64,000 nt of DNA from Chersky-840 sp963848335 (GCA_963848335.1 CAWKDD010000003.1:62001-126000); one strand, 5' to 3'. Shown: positions 37,220 through 46,375, counted from the stretch's first letter. Made by a program: numbers and translations. The notes: generated by a model from the letters alone, not told the origin.

Positions 37220-38383
37220 TCACACCGGGACCCCGCCCAGCGCCAGCGCCACCCCGACCCCGGCGCCCACGAGCAGGCCACTGACCACCCCCCGGCGGGC
37301 CGCGAACAACCACAGCAATGCCCCGGCCACCACAGGGATCTGCCACAGGTGCTCGAACGTCAGCCCCAACGACACGGCTGACCCGGCGATGGCCCCGATG
37401 ACGGCCGGCCCGGCACCGGTGAGGAAGGACTGCACCGAGGTGTTGGCCCGCAGCTGTTGAAGGCGGGGACCGCCCAGGATCACGAAGAGGAACGAAGGGG
37501 CGAAAGCAATCAGCGCGGCGAAGATCCCCCCCACGATCCCCCGAGCGGCATATCCCACGACCGCCACCGTCTGCACGACGGGACCGGGGGTCACCTGACC
37601 GAGGGCGACGGCGTCGAGGAACTGCCCACCGGTCATCCAGTGGTACGTGGTGACGGCGTCGTGCTGCATGAGTGGGACGATCACGAAGCCCCCTCCGTAG
37701 GAGAGGGCGCCCACCTTCAGGGCCACCCAGGCCAGGGCACCCAGTCCGCCGGCCAGTGCCACATGGCCGGCCACGGCGGGCACGATGGCTGAGGGCCGTA
37801 CCGGGCCGAGTCCCGGGCGCGGAGCCCGGATGACGACCTCGGCGACCCCGCAGGCAACGAGAACGAGCACGAGGAACGGCCCGATCGTGATGGTTGCCGC
37901 TGCCCCGAGGACCGCGTAGAGCACCCACCGCAGCCTCTGCGCCTTCGCCTTGCCTGCTCGCTTCGTGCTGGCGGGAACGAGCCCCGAGGCCGCTTTCAAC
38001 GCCACGGCGGGGACCACGGCCCCGGCGCCGGCCGCCGCCCCTTCGATCCAGTGCGGCGGATGGGGAGCCAAGAACACCGCCGACAGGGCGAGGATGAGAA
38101 TCAGACCGGGGACGATGAAACACAGCCCCCCGACGACGGCCCCTGTGACCCCCCTCAGGCGCCAGGCGCACAGGATGGCGAGTTGGGTGGAGGCCGGTCC
38201 CGGTAACAGGTTCGTGACAGCGACGCTGTCCTCGAATTCCGGGGCCGGCATCCAGCGCCTCTCCTCGACACACAGTTGCCGCAACAAGGCGATGTGAGTG
38301 GGGGGTCCTCCGAACCCGATGCAACCGATGCGGCCCCACTCTCGGACGATGGTGGCCAGAGACACCTGGGGGCTCGGTCCCAC
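37220..38383 (-). CDS. chrA: ChrA-family chromate transporter
   Basis: 387 residues from the GTG at 38383. Two homologous halves of about 190 residues, each with roughly six helices: GCIGFGGPPTHIALLRQLCV and NLLPGPASTQLAILCAWRL in the first, VGALSYGGGFVIVPLMQHDA and ALGQVTPGPVVQTVAVVGYA in the second. FGGP...H and LxPGP are signature motifs of CHR transporters, which export chromate; many family members have no proven substrate. It stands alone, convergent with the NCS-like gene. The end is very close to that gene's stop. Confidence 0.9.
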   Translation of the reverse strand: MGPSPQVSLATIVREWGRIGCIGFGGPPTHIALLRQLCVEERRWMPAPEFEDSVAVTNLLPGPASTQLAILCAWRLRGVTGAVVGGLCFIVPGLILILALSAVFLAPHPPHWIEGAAAGAGAVVPAVALKAASGLVPASTKRAGKAKAQRLRWVLYAVLGAAATITIGPFLVLVLVACGVAEVVIRAPRPGLGPVRPSAIVPAVAGHVALAGGLGALAWVALKVGALSYGGGFVIVPLMQHDAVTTYHWMTGGQFLDAVALGQVTPGPVVQTVAVVGYAARGIVGGIFAALIAFAPSFLFVILGGPRLQQLRANTSVQSFLTGAGPAVIGAIAGSAVSLGLTFEHLWQIPVVAGALLWLFAARRGVVSGLLVGAGVGVALALGGVPV

Positions 38384-38480
38384 GCCCAGAGTCTGTCATC
38401 GACACGTTGCCCACTCGGCCCTCTTGGGCCGAGCCCCGTTCCCGATCTCCCAGGTGGTCCTTGCCGTATGGTACGGGTCG

Positions 38481-39470
38481 ATGCAACTGGCGAAGAGCCT
38501 GGCCCTCGTGGGTGCTGTGGTGGCACTGAGCGCGACCCTCTTGCTCGTCTCTCCCGCCGGCGCGGCCACGGAAGGCTCCCATGCCGCGAAGGCGGCGCCC
38601 CGAGCCGCCGGGGAGAGCCTCACCTCGACCATGCGGCCTTTGCCCAGCCCGCTCTACGGAGTGACCGTCGACGACGTCGCCAACATGGACGACGTCGTGG
38701 CGGGCGCCAAGGCTCTCGGTCACATGCCGATCACGCGCCTGTACTTCAACGTGAAGGAACCGGCCAGCTACTACGCCGCCGCGGTCAGGGCGCTTCAGCC
38801 CGCCAGCTACGTCATGGGCGAACTGCTCGACTCCTCGGACTCCCGACGGATCGGGGTCGCGCCATACAACAGACGAGTCGAGTCGTATCTGGCAGAGCTC
38901 GGCAACTCGGTCGACGTGTGGGAGATCGGCAACGAGGTGAACGGAAACTGGACGGGCCGGTACTCCACGGTCGAGGCCAAGCTCACCGACGCCTTCGATG
39001 ACGTGACGGCGGCGCGCCGGCGCGCCGCACTCACCTTGTACTACGACGTCGGGTGCGGTGACGGTCCACGGGAGCTCGACCCCGTCGCCTTCTCGGAAAA
39101 GTACGTCCCGGCCTCGGTCCGAAACGGGCTCGACTATGTCCTGCTCTCCTACTACGAGGACGACTGCCACGGGATCCGGCCCAGCACCGCCACCTGGAGC
39201 GCGTACTTCGCCCGGCTCCACACGCTCTACCCCCATGCCCTGCTGGGCTTCGGCGAGGTCGGCATGGACAATCCCGCCACCAACGCCACCCTTCCCGCCG
39301 CCCGCTCGCTCATGGCCCACTACTACGGCCTCGACATCGAGCTCCCCTATTACGTGGGCGGCTACTTCTGGTGGTACTACGACGAGGATTGCCTGCCCTT
39401 GGCGACCAAGCCGCTGTGGGCCACCTTGCACAGCGCGTTTGCGGCCGAATCCGCCGCGCTGTCTCCCTGA
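38481..39470 (+). CDS. Secreted glycosidase-like (beta/alpha)8 protein
   Basis: 329 residues from the ATG at 38481. A signal peptide (LALVGAVVALSATLLLVSPA) precedes a domain starting PLYGVTVDDVANMDDVVAGA. VDVWEIGNEVNGNWTGRYS and ALLGFGEVGMDNP carry Glu residues in the order expected for acid/base and nucleophile of clan GH-A glycosidases. ELPYYVGGYFWWYYDEDC lies near the end. The GH family number cannot be set by eye. It is probably exported and may act on the same envelope glycan as the GH5- and GH26-like proteins. The next gene follows after 21 bases. Confidence 0.65.
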   Translation: MQLAKSLALVGAVVALSATLLLVSPAGAATEGSHAAKAAPRAAGESLTSTMRPLPSPLYGVTVDDVANMDDVVAGAKALGHMPITRLYFNVKEPASYYAAAVRALQPASYVMGELLDSSDSRRIGVAPYNRRVESYLAELGNSVDVWEIGNEVNGNWTGRYSTVEAKLTDAFDDVTAARRRAALTLYYDVGCGDGPRELDPVAFSEKYVPASVRNGLDYVLLSYYEDDCHGIRPSTATWSAYFARLHTLYPHALLGFGEVGMDNPATNATLPAARSLMAHYYGLDIELPYYVGGYFWWYYDEDCLPLATKPLWATLHSAFAAESAALSP

Positions 39471-39491
39471 TCCGACCGCTAACCTTTTTCC

Positions 39492-40253
39492 GTGTCCGAC
39501 GTCCTCGCCCAGCCACCACGCCGGCTCACCTTCGCAGGGTGCGTCAACTTCCGCGACCTGGGCGGATACCCGGGTGTCGGCGGGCGCACCATCCGCTGGC
39601 GGCGGCTCTTTCGCGCCGACGGTCTGACGCGTCTCGATGAGGACGACTGCGCCCAGCTGGCCGATCTCGGCCTGTCGACGGTGATCGATCTCCGCACCCA
39701 GGGGGAAGTGGAGCAACGGGGTCAATTCCCCCACGAGATCTTCGAAGTCGAGTACCACCATCTCCCCCTCACCGACGTGCTGCCGCCCACCGAGGACCTC
39801 AGCCGATACGACGAACCGGCATTCGTGACGTCGCGCTACGAGCAGTTGTTCTCCGAGGGATCGGCCTCGCTGGCAAAGGCCGTGCACGTGCTGGCCGAGC
39901 CCGATGCCCTGCCGGCCGTGTTCCACTGCAGTGCCGGTAAGGACCGCACCGGCATCCTCGCTGCCCTCGTGCTCGGGTTCCTGGGCGTGCCGCGCCAGCT
40001 CATCGTCGAGGACTACGCGCTGAGCGCCGAGGCCATGATCTCGTTGTTGGAACGACTCAAGGTGGAGTACGCCGATTCGGTCGAGGAGGTCGAGCGATAT
40101 GCGCCGGCCGTCATCTCGGTGTCCCCGGAGACGATGACGAGATTCCTGGCCTCGCTCGAGGACCAGCACGGCAGCTTCGACGATCTGGCCCGATCACTGG
40201 GCGTCTCCGACGCAGTCACCCGTCTGCGGGCATCGCTTCTCGAACCCCGGTAG
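39492..40253 (+). CDS. Tyrosine-protein phosphatase (MptpB/Y_phosphatase3-like)
   Basis: 253 residues from the GTG at 39492. It opens with FAGCVNFRDLGGYPG, continues with ADLGLSTVIDLRTQGEVEQRG and carries the P-loop HCSAGKDRTG with catalytic C146. These are the signatures of the Mycobacterium PtpB-like family, phosphatases acting on phosphotyrosine, other phosphoamino acids or phosphoinositides. No signal peptide is present. It may share a transcript with the glycosidase-like gene just before it. Confidence 0.88.
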   Translation: MSDVLAQPPRRLTFAGCVNFRDLGGYPGVGGRTIRWRRLFRADGLTRLDEDDCAQLADLGLSTVIDLRTQGEVEQRGQFPHEIFEVEYHHLPLTDVLPPTEDLSRYDEPAFVTSRYEQLFSEGSASLAKAVHVLAEPDALPAVFHCSAGKDRTGILAALVLGFLGVPRQLIVEDYALSAEAMISLLERLKVEYADSVEEVERYAPAVISVSPETMTRFLASLEDQHGSFDDLARSLGVSDAVTRLRASLLEPR

Positions 40254-40304
40254 ACACCGAAGGCGCCCGGGGTGGGCCCGGCATCGAAAAGTGCGGGGCG
40301 ACCC

Positions 40305-40700
40305 TCAGTCGGCGGGGCGTCTGAACACGAGGAGATCCGAGCCGTCGCGCTCGGTCACGGCGTTGACGAGCTCCCATCCGCCCTCGGAACGGGCGCGCAG
40401 CACCTCGTCCACCTTGCCCTCGTCCCGCTCGTCATCGGGTCTCGATGCCCCCGGCAACAGCGTCAGCCCGTACCGCCAGGACCCCACGGCGCAGACCCTA
40501 TACAAAGCCGCGCCGGGGGGCACAGGGCCCTCGACCGCCTGCCGGGGTCCCTCGTCCGGGAACGGCGCGGTTGCCGTGGAGCGCAATCCCCTGAGCTGGC
40601 GATGGACCGACAGGGTGAACTCCAGGCAAACAGGAGGTAAACAGTGTGCGAACAGCCGGCCCTTGATGGTCGACCCCGGCACCCGGGAGCGCTCCTGCAT
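40305..40700 (-). CDS. Hypothetical protein, DUF4177-like C-terminal part
   Basis: 131 residues if started at 40700. The C-terminal ~65 residues (YRVCAVGSWRYGLTLLPG, SEGGWELVNAVTERDGSDLL, VFRRPAD) resemble DUF4177, a small domain with the pattern GWELVxV...FxRP. The N-terminal half is Cys/Arg-rich and shows no similarity, so the true start may be further inside. It is divergent from the small module protein at 40712. Function unknown. Confidence 0.5.
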   Translation of the reverse strand: MQERSRVPGSTIKGRLFAHCLPPVCLEFTLSVHRQLRGLRSTATAPFPDEGPRQAVEGPVPPGAALYRVCAVGSWRYGLTLLPGASRPDDERDEGKVDEVLRARSEGGWELVNAVTERDGSDLLVFRRPAD

Positions 40701-40711
40701 AAGGTGGCAGC

Positions 40712-41008
40712 GTGGAAGAGCGACTCGAGGGGTGGTACACCGACCCGTACGCCCGCCACGAGGCGCGGTGGATGTCGGCGGGAACGCCCACTGCCTTGGT
40801 GCGCGACGGAAAGGTCGAAGGCCACGATCCGGCCCCCGACGAGCCCTTCTCGGTCACGCCCGAACGCATCGGTAATGGTGCCACGACGTCGGGCGGAGCC
40901 AACTTTCGCAGGGCCGACGATGCCGAGCGCGGACCTGCCCACGAGCCGGGCGACGCGGCGCGGCGCGCCGCGGACGTGTTCAACAGGAGGGGTGGGCCCC
41001 CCGACTAG
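40712..41008 (+). CDS. Small soluble protein with DUF2510-like module
   Basis: 98 residues from the GTG at 40712. The N-terminal half is the third example of the module seen at 1099 and 2890: LEGWYTDPYARHEARWMSAG then TPTALVRDGKVEGHDPAP. The rest is polar (ADDAERGPAHEPGDAARR) and lacks a membrane helix, unlike the other two. Here the module is nearly the whole protein, which helps define its limits of about 40 residues. Role unknown. Confidence 0.65.
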   Translation: MEERLEGWYTDPYARHEARWMSAGTPTALVRDGKVEGHDPAPDEPFSVTPERIGNGATTSGGANFRRADDAERGPAHEPGDAARRAADVFNRRGGPPD

Positions 41009-41097
41009 GCCGGCTCGCGGAGGTGGTGACCCCACCTCGACGCGCGAAGGCGGACACTCCGTCGGCTCTCGACGGCGTCAGCGGTAACGTCGACCGG

Positions 41098-42012
41098 ATG
41101 CCCGAGCCCGCTCCTCCCGTCGGCACCGACGCGCCCCTGCGGCCCATGTACCCCGCCGGCCGGGTGACGACCCACGACGGGGCAGCCATCGCGTACTACG
41201 ACTTCGGGGGCAACGGCCCGCCGCTTCTCCTCGCCCATGCCACCGGCTTCTGTGGCCCGGTCCTCGCGCCCCTGGCCGCCCATCTGACCGATCGATTCCG
41301 GTGCGTCGCTCTCGACGAGCGCGGGCACGGAGCCTCCGAGGCGCCGCCGGGCGAGGACTTCGACTGGCACGGCTTCGCCACCGACGTGCTCGCCGTCGTC
41401 GACCACCTCGGGCTCGTCGACCCCTTCGGCTTCGGGCATTCGTGCGGGGGCGCCGCGCTGCTCCTGGCCGAGGAGGCCCGCCCCGGCACCTTCGCCGCGC
41501 TGTACTGCTTCGAGCCCGTCGTCTACCCCGGCGACGTCCCCCTGGCCCCCACCACCGAGTCGAACCCGTTGGCGGCGGGGGCGCTGCGCCGGCGCCGGGA
41601 ATTCGGCTCGCGCCGCGAAGCCATGGCCAACTTCGCGGGGAAGGCACCCTTCGACCGGTTGCCGCCCGACGTGCTGGCCGCCTACGTCGACAACGGCTTC
41701 GCGCCGGCCGAGGGGGGTGGCATCCGGCTCCGGTGCCGTCGCGAGCACGAGGCCCAGGTGTTCGCCCATGCCCTCTCCCACGACGCCTACGGGCGGCTCG
41801 GCCGCGTCCGGTGCCCGGTGACCCTGGCCTGCGGCGCCCAGACCGACGGCTTCGGCCCCGACGTGCTCGAGACGTTCCTGCCCCGCCTGGCGGCGTCCAC
41901 GCTGGTGGTGTTCCCCGGCATGGGGCACTTCGGGCCCCTGGAGGACCCCGCTGCGGTGGCCGCCTCGGTCCGCGCCTGCCTGGTCCCCGCCCCCGACACA
42001 CCCCGGGCGTAG
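41098..42012 (+). CDS. Alpha/beta hydrolase
   Basis: 304 residues from the ATG at 41098. PPLLLAHATGFCGPVLAPLA holds the oxyanion region, GFGHSCGGAALLLAE carries nucleophile S115, CGAQTDGFGPDVLE the acid region and FPGMGHFGPLEDP the catalytic His. This is a complete catalytic triad of the general alpha/beta hydrolase family (esterases, haloalkane dehalogenase relatives). The substrate cannot be told. The next gene starts 11 bases after the stop, so both are probably on one transcript. Confidence 0.88.
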   Translation: MPEPAPPVGTDAPLRPMYPAGRVTTHDGAAIAYYDFGGNGPPLLLAHATGFCGPVLAPLAAHLTDRFRCVALDERGHGASEAPPGEDFDWHGFATDVLAVVDHLGLVDPFGFGHSCGGAALLLAEEARPGTFAALYCFEPVVYPGDVPLAPTTESNPLAAGALRRRREFGSRREAMANFAGKAPFDRLPPDVLAAYVDNGFAPAEGGGIRLRCRREHEAQVFAHALSHDAYGRLGRVRCPVTLACGAQTDGFGPDVLETFLPRLAASTLVVFPGMGHFGPLEDPAAVAASVRACLVPAPDTPRA

Positions 42013-42023
42013 CCTCGCATCCG

Positions 42024-42857
42024 ATGGCCCTGGCGCTCCCCCGATCCCTGTCCCCTTCCAAGTTGAGCGCCTTCAAGGACTGCCCGCTGGCCTTCCGGTT
42101 CGCTGCCATCGACCGGCTGCCCGAGGCCCCCGCGCCCCACATGGTCAAGGGCACGCTCGTGCACAGCGCCCTCGAGCGCCTGTTCTGGGACCACCCGCGC
42201 GGCGAGCGCAGCCCCGAAGCGGCCCGCGCTGCGGTGGACCTGGCCTGGGACGCACTTCGCGACGACCCGGACCTGGCCAGCCTCGACCTGTCCGACGTGC
42301 AGCGCGACGCCTTCGTCGCCGATGCCGCCTCGCTGGTCGAGGGGTACTTCCGGCTCGAGGACCCCGACGCGGTGGACGCCGTGGGCGTGGAGCTCACCCT
42401 CGAGGCGGATGTGGCCGGCCTGCGTCTGCGGGGCATCATCGACCGCCTCGACGTGAACGCCCGGGGCGAGCTCGAGGTCGTCGACTACAAGACCGGGCGC
42501 GTCCCGTCGGTCAACCAGGAGCAGCAGCGCCTCGGTGGCGTGCAGTTCTACGCACTGCTGTGCGAGCAGGTCCTGGGGCGCCGGCCGAGCCGCGTCCGGC
42601 TCATGTACCTGCGCGAACCCCTCGTCATCGAGGCGGAGCCTTCCGACCAGGCCGTGCGGGGCACCCGTCAGCGCACCGCCGCGGTGTGGTCGGCCATCGA
42701 GCGGGCCTGCGAGCACGAGGACTTCCGTCCCCGCCCATCGGCGCTGTGCAACTGGTGCAGCTTCCAGTCACTGTGCCCCGTCTACGGCGGGGACCCGGCC
42801 CGAGCCGCGCAATTCACCGGCCCGGGCCCGGAATCACCCGTGGCCCAGGCAGGGTGA
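42024..42857 (+). CDS. PD-(D/E)XK nuclease of the RecB/Cas4 type with Fe-S cysteines
   Basis: 277 residues from the ATG at 42024. SLSPSKLSAFKDCPLAFRF opens the protein with C20. The nuclease core is GIIDRLDV (D140) and ELEVVDYKTG (D154, K156). Three more cysteines follow at 242, 245 and 251 (LCNWCSFQSLCP). Cys-core-CxxC-x5-C matches the 4Fe-4S-stapled nucleases of the AddB/Cas4 group. This single-domain form is common in actinobacteria and may act in DNA repair. No cas genes are near. A terminator hairpin follows. Confidence 0.88.
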   Translation: MALALPRSLSPSKLSAFKDCPLAFRFAAIDRLPEAPAPHMVKGTLVHSALERLFWDHPRGERSPEAARAAVDLAWDALRDDPDLASLDLSDVQRDAFVADAASLVEGYFRLEDPDAVDAVGVELTLEADVAGLRLRGIIDRLDVNARGELEVVDYKTGRVPSVNQEQQRLGGVQFYALLCEQVLGRRPSRVRLMYLREPLVIEAEPSDQAVRGTRQRTAAVWSAIERACEHEDFRPRPSALCNWCSFQSLCPVYGGDPARAAQFTGPGPESPVAQAG

Positions 42858-42868
42858 CGCCCGAGGTC

Positions 42869-42901
42869 GACCCACCCCACCCCATCCCGGTGGGGTGGGT
42901 C
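42869..42901 (+). terminator. Hairpin terminator after nuclease gene
   Basis: Arms gacccaccccacc (42869-42881) and ggtggggtgggtc (42889-42901) pair perfectly around a 7-base loop, 12 bases after the stop codon. Confidence 0.75.
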
Positions 42902-42962
42902 CGTGGACACATCGGCGACCCAAAGTCGGAATGCGGCGGTCCCGGAAGGCGTTGACACCTCT

Positions 42963-43568
42963 ATGAGCCGACGCGCCTTCTCCGTCACCTACGACTACCG
43001 CTGCCCCTTCGCCCGCAACGCCCACGAGCACCTGGTGGTGGCGCTGCGCCACGGGGCGGAATGGGACGTCGAATTCGCCCCCTTCTCACTGTCCCAGGCC
43101 CATGTGGAGGAGGGCGGGGTGCCGGTATGGGACGACCCCGCCAAAGCCCCCGACCTGCTCGCCATCGAGGCCGGCCTGGTGGTACGCGACAGCTTCCCCG
43201 ACCACTTCTTCGACGTCCACATCGGGTTGTTCGCGGCGCGCCACGACCGCGGTCTCGACCTCCGCGACGAGTCGGTGATCCGAGCCGTGCTCGACGACTC
43301 GGGGGTCGACAGCGACGCCGTGTTCGCGGCGGTGGCCGACGGCGGTCCCCGCGACACATTCCGCAAAGAGCACGAGGCGGCGGTGACGAACCACCAGGTC
43401 TTCGGCGTACCCACGTTCGTCGTGGGAGACAGCGCCGTGTTCGTGCGCATCATGACCAGGCCCGGAGACGACGCGTCGCTGTCGCGGGCCACGATCGAGG
43501 GCGTCCTCACCCTGCTCGACGAGCACCCCGAGATCAACGAGTTCAAGCACACCACCATCAAGCGCTGA
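42963..43568 (+). CDS. DsbA-family thioredoxin-fold protein
   Basis: 201 residues from the ATG at 42963. VTYDYRCPFARNAHEHLVVA places the active-site helix after the first strand with CPFA in place of CxxC, so only one redox cysteine is present. VFGVPTFVVGDSAVFVRIM is the cis-Pro region. This pattern fits the DsbA/FrnE/HCCA-isomerase branch of cytoplasmic thioredoxin-fold proteins. Without the second cysteine it is more likely an isomerase, a glutathione- or mycothiol-type enzyme, or a binding protein. No signal peptide. Confidence 0.82.
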   Translation: MSRRAFSVTYDYRCPFARNAHEHLVVALRHGAEWDVEFAPFSLSQAHVEEGGVPVWDDPAKAPDLLAIEAGLVVRDSFPDHFFDVHIGLFAARHDRGLDLRDESVIRAVLDDSGVDSDAVFAAVADGGPRDTFRKEHEAAVTNHQVFGVPTFVVGDSAVFVRIMTRPGDDASLSRATIEGVLTLLDEHPEINEFKHTTIKR

Positions 43569-43614
43569 TCTGCGTCCGGGCATCTCCGGCGACATCACCC
43601 ACGGCGCACGCCCT

Positions 43615-44532
43615 TCAGCCCGAGGCCGCCCTGGCCAAGGCGCCCAGCAGCGCCCGCGAGCGCTCCACCTCATCCGGGGACCCGTAGACGGCACCGGAGA
43701 ATTCGGTCGCCCCGCCTTCCGCGAAGCGCCGGATCTGGGCCGTCACCTCTTCCTCGGTTCCCACCACGGCGACGTCGGCGGGCCCCTCCACCCCTTCGCG
43801 GTCCAGCATGGCGCGATACGAAGGGAGCTGACCGTACATGGCGAAGATCCGGTCGGCCCGGGTCCGCGCCGCGTCGGGATCCCCGGTCACGCACACCGGC
43901 AAGGTGACGACCACCTGGGGAGCGGGCCGGCCGGCTTGGGACGCCTCGGCGGTGATGGTCGGAACGATGTGATCGGCGACCGTGGCGGGGCCCACCATCC
44001 AGGTCACGGTGCCGTCGGCGAGGGTGGCGGCCAGACGCAGCATGGTCGGACCGAGCGCGGCCACCAGCACGGGCGGCGGCGGCGTGGGGGCGACGTCGAG
44101 AGGCCCGAAGGTGTTGGTCCGCACGACTTCACCGTTGAACGACACCTGCTCGCCGTGCAACAGGGGCACCAGCACCGAGAGGTACTCGCGCATGTACCGG
44201 GCGGGGCGGTCGAAGGAATAGCCCCAGGCCCCTTCCACCACGACCTGGTGTGACAGGCCGATGCCGAGCACCAGGCGCCCACCGCTGGCGGCCTGGACCG
44301 TGAGCGCCTGCTCGGCCAGCATCATGGGGTGGCGGGGATGGACGGGGATCACCGCCGTCCCCAGGTCGATCCCGGGGACCTCGCGAGCGACGACGGCCAG
44401 GGCCGTGAGCGTGTCCCAGCCGAAGATCTGCGACGACCACAACGAGACGACGCCCGTGGAGGCGAGGACCCTGGCCCTGGCCACGACGTCGTCGATCGTG
44501 CCGCCCATCTCGAGGCCCAGGCCGATGCGCAT
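43615..44532 (-). CDS. LLM-class F420-dependent oxidoreductase
   Basis: 305 residues from the ATG at 44532, behind gaggagaac. RIGLGLEMGGTIDDVVARAR, GVVSLWSSQIFGWDTLTALA, GIDLGTAVIPVHPRHPMMLA and GGRLVLGIGLSHQVVVEG are typical of the luciferase-like monooxygenase family that uses coenzyme F420 in actinobacteria. The substrate is unknown. The frame is open much further upstream, but that part is antisense to the methyltransferase gene. A related gene lies at 47368. Confidence 0.9.
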   Translation of the reverse strand: MRIGLGLEMGGTIDDVVARARVLASTGVVSLWSSQIFGWDTLTALAVVAREVPGIDLGTAVIPVHPRHPMMLAEQALTVQAASGGRLVLGIGLSHQVVVEGAWGYSFDRPARYMREYLSVLVPLLHGEQVSFNGEVVRTNTFGPLDVAPTPPPPVLVAALGPTMLRLAATLADGTVTWMVGPATVADHIVPTITAEASQAGRPAPQVVVTLPVCVTGDPDAARTRADRIFAMYGQLPSYRAMLDREGVEGPADVAVVGTEEEVTAQIRRFAEGGATEFSGAVYGSPDEVERSRALLGALARAASG

Positions 44533-44646
44533 GCTGTTCTCCTCGTGTCGGGGTCGGCGTCGGCCGACCGCTGCCCCGGGTCCGGGGCTCGATCCCGCCG
44601 CCGTGGCTCGTCGTGGTGGGCCCATCGTGCCAGTACCGTTTGCGGA

Positions 44647-45210
44647 GTGCCTCTTCGCGGTGACGAGTACGACGCCCGGTTCGCCCGGTTCGAGTCGGAG
44701 GGGAACTATCTCCACGGGGAGGCCGATCTGGTGGCCGGGCTCCTCGGGGATCCCCCCGCCTCTGTCCTCGACGCCGGCTGCGGCACCGGGCGCGTGGCCG
44801 TCGAGCTCGCCCGGCGGGGCTACGAGGTGCTCGGCATCGAGATCGAGCCGGCCATGCTCGAGACCGCCCGGGCCAAGGCGCCCCAGCTCGAGTGGGTCCT
44901 CGGGGACCTTTCCACCGCCGAGCTCCCCCGCAGCCGCTTCGACCTCGCCGTGGCGGCGGGGAACGTGATGATCTTCCTCGAGCTCGGCACCGAGGCCGCC
45001 GTGGTGTCGAACCTGGCCCGGACCGTCAGGCCCGGCGGCCTCGTGGTGGCCGGCTTCCAGGTCGGGCGCCAGCTCACCTTGGAGCGCTACGACACCCTGG
45101 GCCGGGCCGCCGGGCTCGAGCTCGTGCACCGCTGGGCGACCTGGGAGCGAGCGCCCTACGCAGGTGGGGACTACGCCGTGTCCGTGCACCGCCGGGTCGG
45201 CGACTCGTGA
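44647..45210 (+). CDS. Class I SAM-dependent methyltransferase
   Basis: 187 residues from the GTG at 44647. Motif I is SVLDAGCGTGRVAVELARRG, followed by VLGIEIEPAMLETARAKAP and VLGDLSTAELPRSRFDLAVA. The Rossmann-fold core is complete with a short C-terminal strand region (GDYAVSVHRRV). No substrate-specific insert is seen. Its stop overlaps the GTG start of the nitrobindin gene (GTGA), so the two are co-translated. Divergent from the LLM gene. Confidence 0.85.
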   Translation: MPLRGDEYDARFARFESEGNYLHGEADLVAGLLGDPPASVLDAGCGTGRVAVELARRGYEVLGIEIEPAMLETARAKAPQLEWVLGDLSTAELPRSRFDLAVAAGNVMIFLELGTEAAVVSNLARTVRPGGLVVAGFQVGRQLTLERYDTLGRAAGLELVHRWATWERAPYAGGDYAVSVHRRVGDS

Positions 45211-45714
45211 CCGACCGTGGCGCCGGGTCGACGACGGCGCTGCACGACGCCGTCACCCCTCTGTCGTTCCTCCTGGGGCGATGGGCGGGCGAGGGCGAGG
45301 GCTCGTATCCGACCATCGAACCCTTCGGATACGGCGAGGAGATCACCGTGTCGCACGTGGGCAAGCCCTTCCTCGCCTATGCGCAGCGCACCTGGAGGCT
45401 CGATGACGGACGACCCCTCCACGCCGAGACGGGCTACTGGCGCTGCGCGTCCGCCATCCACGTCGAGCTGGTCGTGGCCCACCCCACCGGCGTGGTGGAG
45501 CTGAGCGAGGGCCCCCTCTCGGCGACGTCGCTCGTCCTGTCGTCGAGGACGGTGTCGGGCACGGCAAGCGCCAAGGACGTCACTGCGCTGGTGCGCCGCA
45601 TCACCGTCGGAGAAGACCGCCTCGACTACGAGCTCGACATGGCCGCCGTCGGGCGTTCCCCTCACCAACCACCTGCGCGCCGTGCTCCGACGGGTGGCCG
45701 GAGCGCCGACCTGA
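45207..45714 (+). CDS. Nitrobindin-like heme-binding protein (frameshifted near C-terminus)
   Basis: From the GTG at 45207 overlapping the methyltransferase stop. FLLGRWAGEGEGSYPTIEP, VSHVGKPFLAYAQRTWRL and LHAETGYWRC are the nitrobindin (THAP4/DUF1794 beta-barrel) pattern. At 45650-45652 a GGG run breaks the frame. With one G less the protein ends VGVPLTNHLRAVLRRVAGAP and stops at 45714, which restores the family's C-terminal His, the expected proximal heme ligand. As written, the ORF would run on into unrelated sequence to 45872. The family binds ferric heme and reacts with nitric oxide and peroxynitrite. A homopolymer error is the simplest explanation. Confidence 0.82.
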
Positions 45715-45871
45715 CCGACCGCGGCGGAGAGGATCGCCGAAGCCAGATGGGCGGCTCCGGAGGTGAAGCTGCGCCGCCGCGCAGGGCAGAATGTCCCCGG
45801 GTCGCCGGGCTCGGGGGGCGGACCGAGCCGGGACCGGGATCGAGCGAGACCGAAAGGACGACGGGAGCCTG

Positions 45872-46375
45872 ATGAAGACGGTTGGCGTGGTGATGGGAAG
45901 CGCGTCCGACACACCGGTGATGGACGGCGCCGTCGAGGCGCTGCGCGAGTTCGGCATACCGGTCGAGGTCCGGGTGCTCTCGGCGCACCGGACCCCGGAC
46001 GAGGCGCTGCAGTTCGCCCGCGACGCCGCCGGACGCGGGTTCGGCGTGCTGATCGCCGGGGCGGGCAAGGCCGCGCACCTCGCCGGCGTGCTGGCCGCGG
46101 CCACTCCGTTGCCCGTGATCGCCGTGCCGATCGCCTCGGGCAGTCTCGGTGGCCTCGACGCCCTGCTGGCCATGGTGCAGATGCCCCCCGGAGTCCCCGT
46201 CGCCACCGTGGCCGTCGACGGTGGGCGCAACGCCGGGCTCCTCGCCGCCCGGATCCTGGCCCTCGGCGACGACGGGCTGGCGGCGGCCCTCGAGAAGTCC
46301 CGAGATTCCATGGCGGCCAAGGTGCGCGCCGCCGACGACGAGATCCGGGCCCGCTACGCCGACGGGGGTTCCTGA
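45872..46375 (+). CDS. purE: PurE, N5-carboxyaminoimidazole ribonucleotide mutase
   Basis: 167 residues from the ATG at 45872, behind gggag. VGVVMGSASDTPVMDGAVEA, EVRVLSAHRTPDEALQFARD and GVLIAGAGKAAHLAGVLAAA are the PurE signature segments that bind the ribonucleotide; the SAHRTP loop holds the catalytic His. It carries out a step of de novo purine synthesis in the cytoplasm. The partner purK is not in the window. The length is normal for class I PurE. Confidence 0.95.
   Translation: MKTVGVVMGSASDTPVMDGAVEALREFGIPVEVRVLSAHRTPDEALQFARDAAGRGFGVLIAGAGKAAHLAGVLAAATPLPVIAVPIASGSLGGLDALLAMVQMPPGVPVATVAVDGGRNAGLLAARILALGDDGLAAALEKSRDSMAAKVRAADDEIRARYADGGS

Noticed and set aside
36729..40169. Minus-strand frame of 1146 codons
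   Set aside because: It is antisense to the phosphatase, glycosidase and NCS-like genes and uses another frame of chrA. Such long antisense frames are common at this G+C content.
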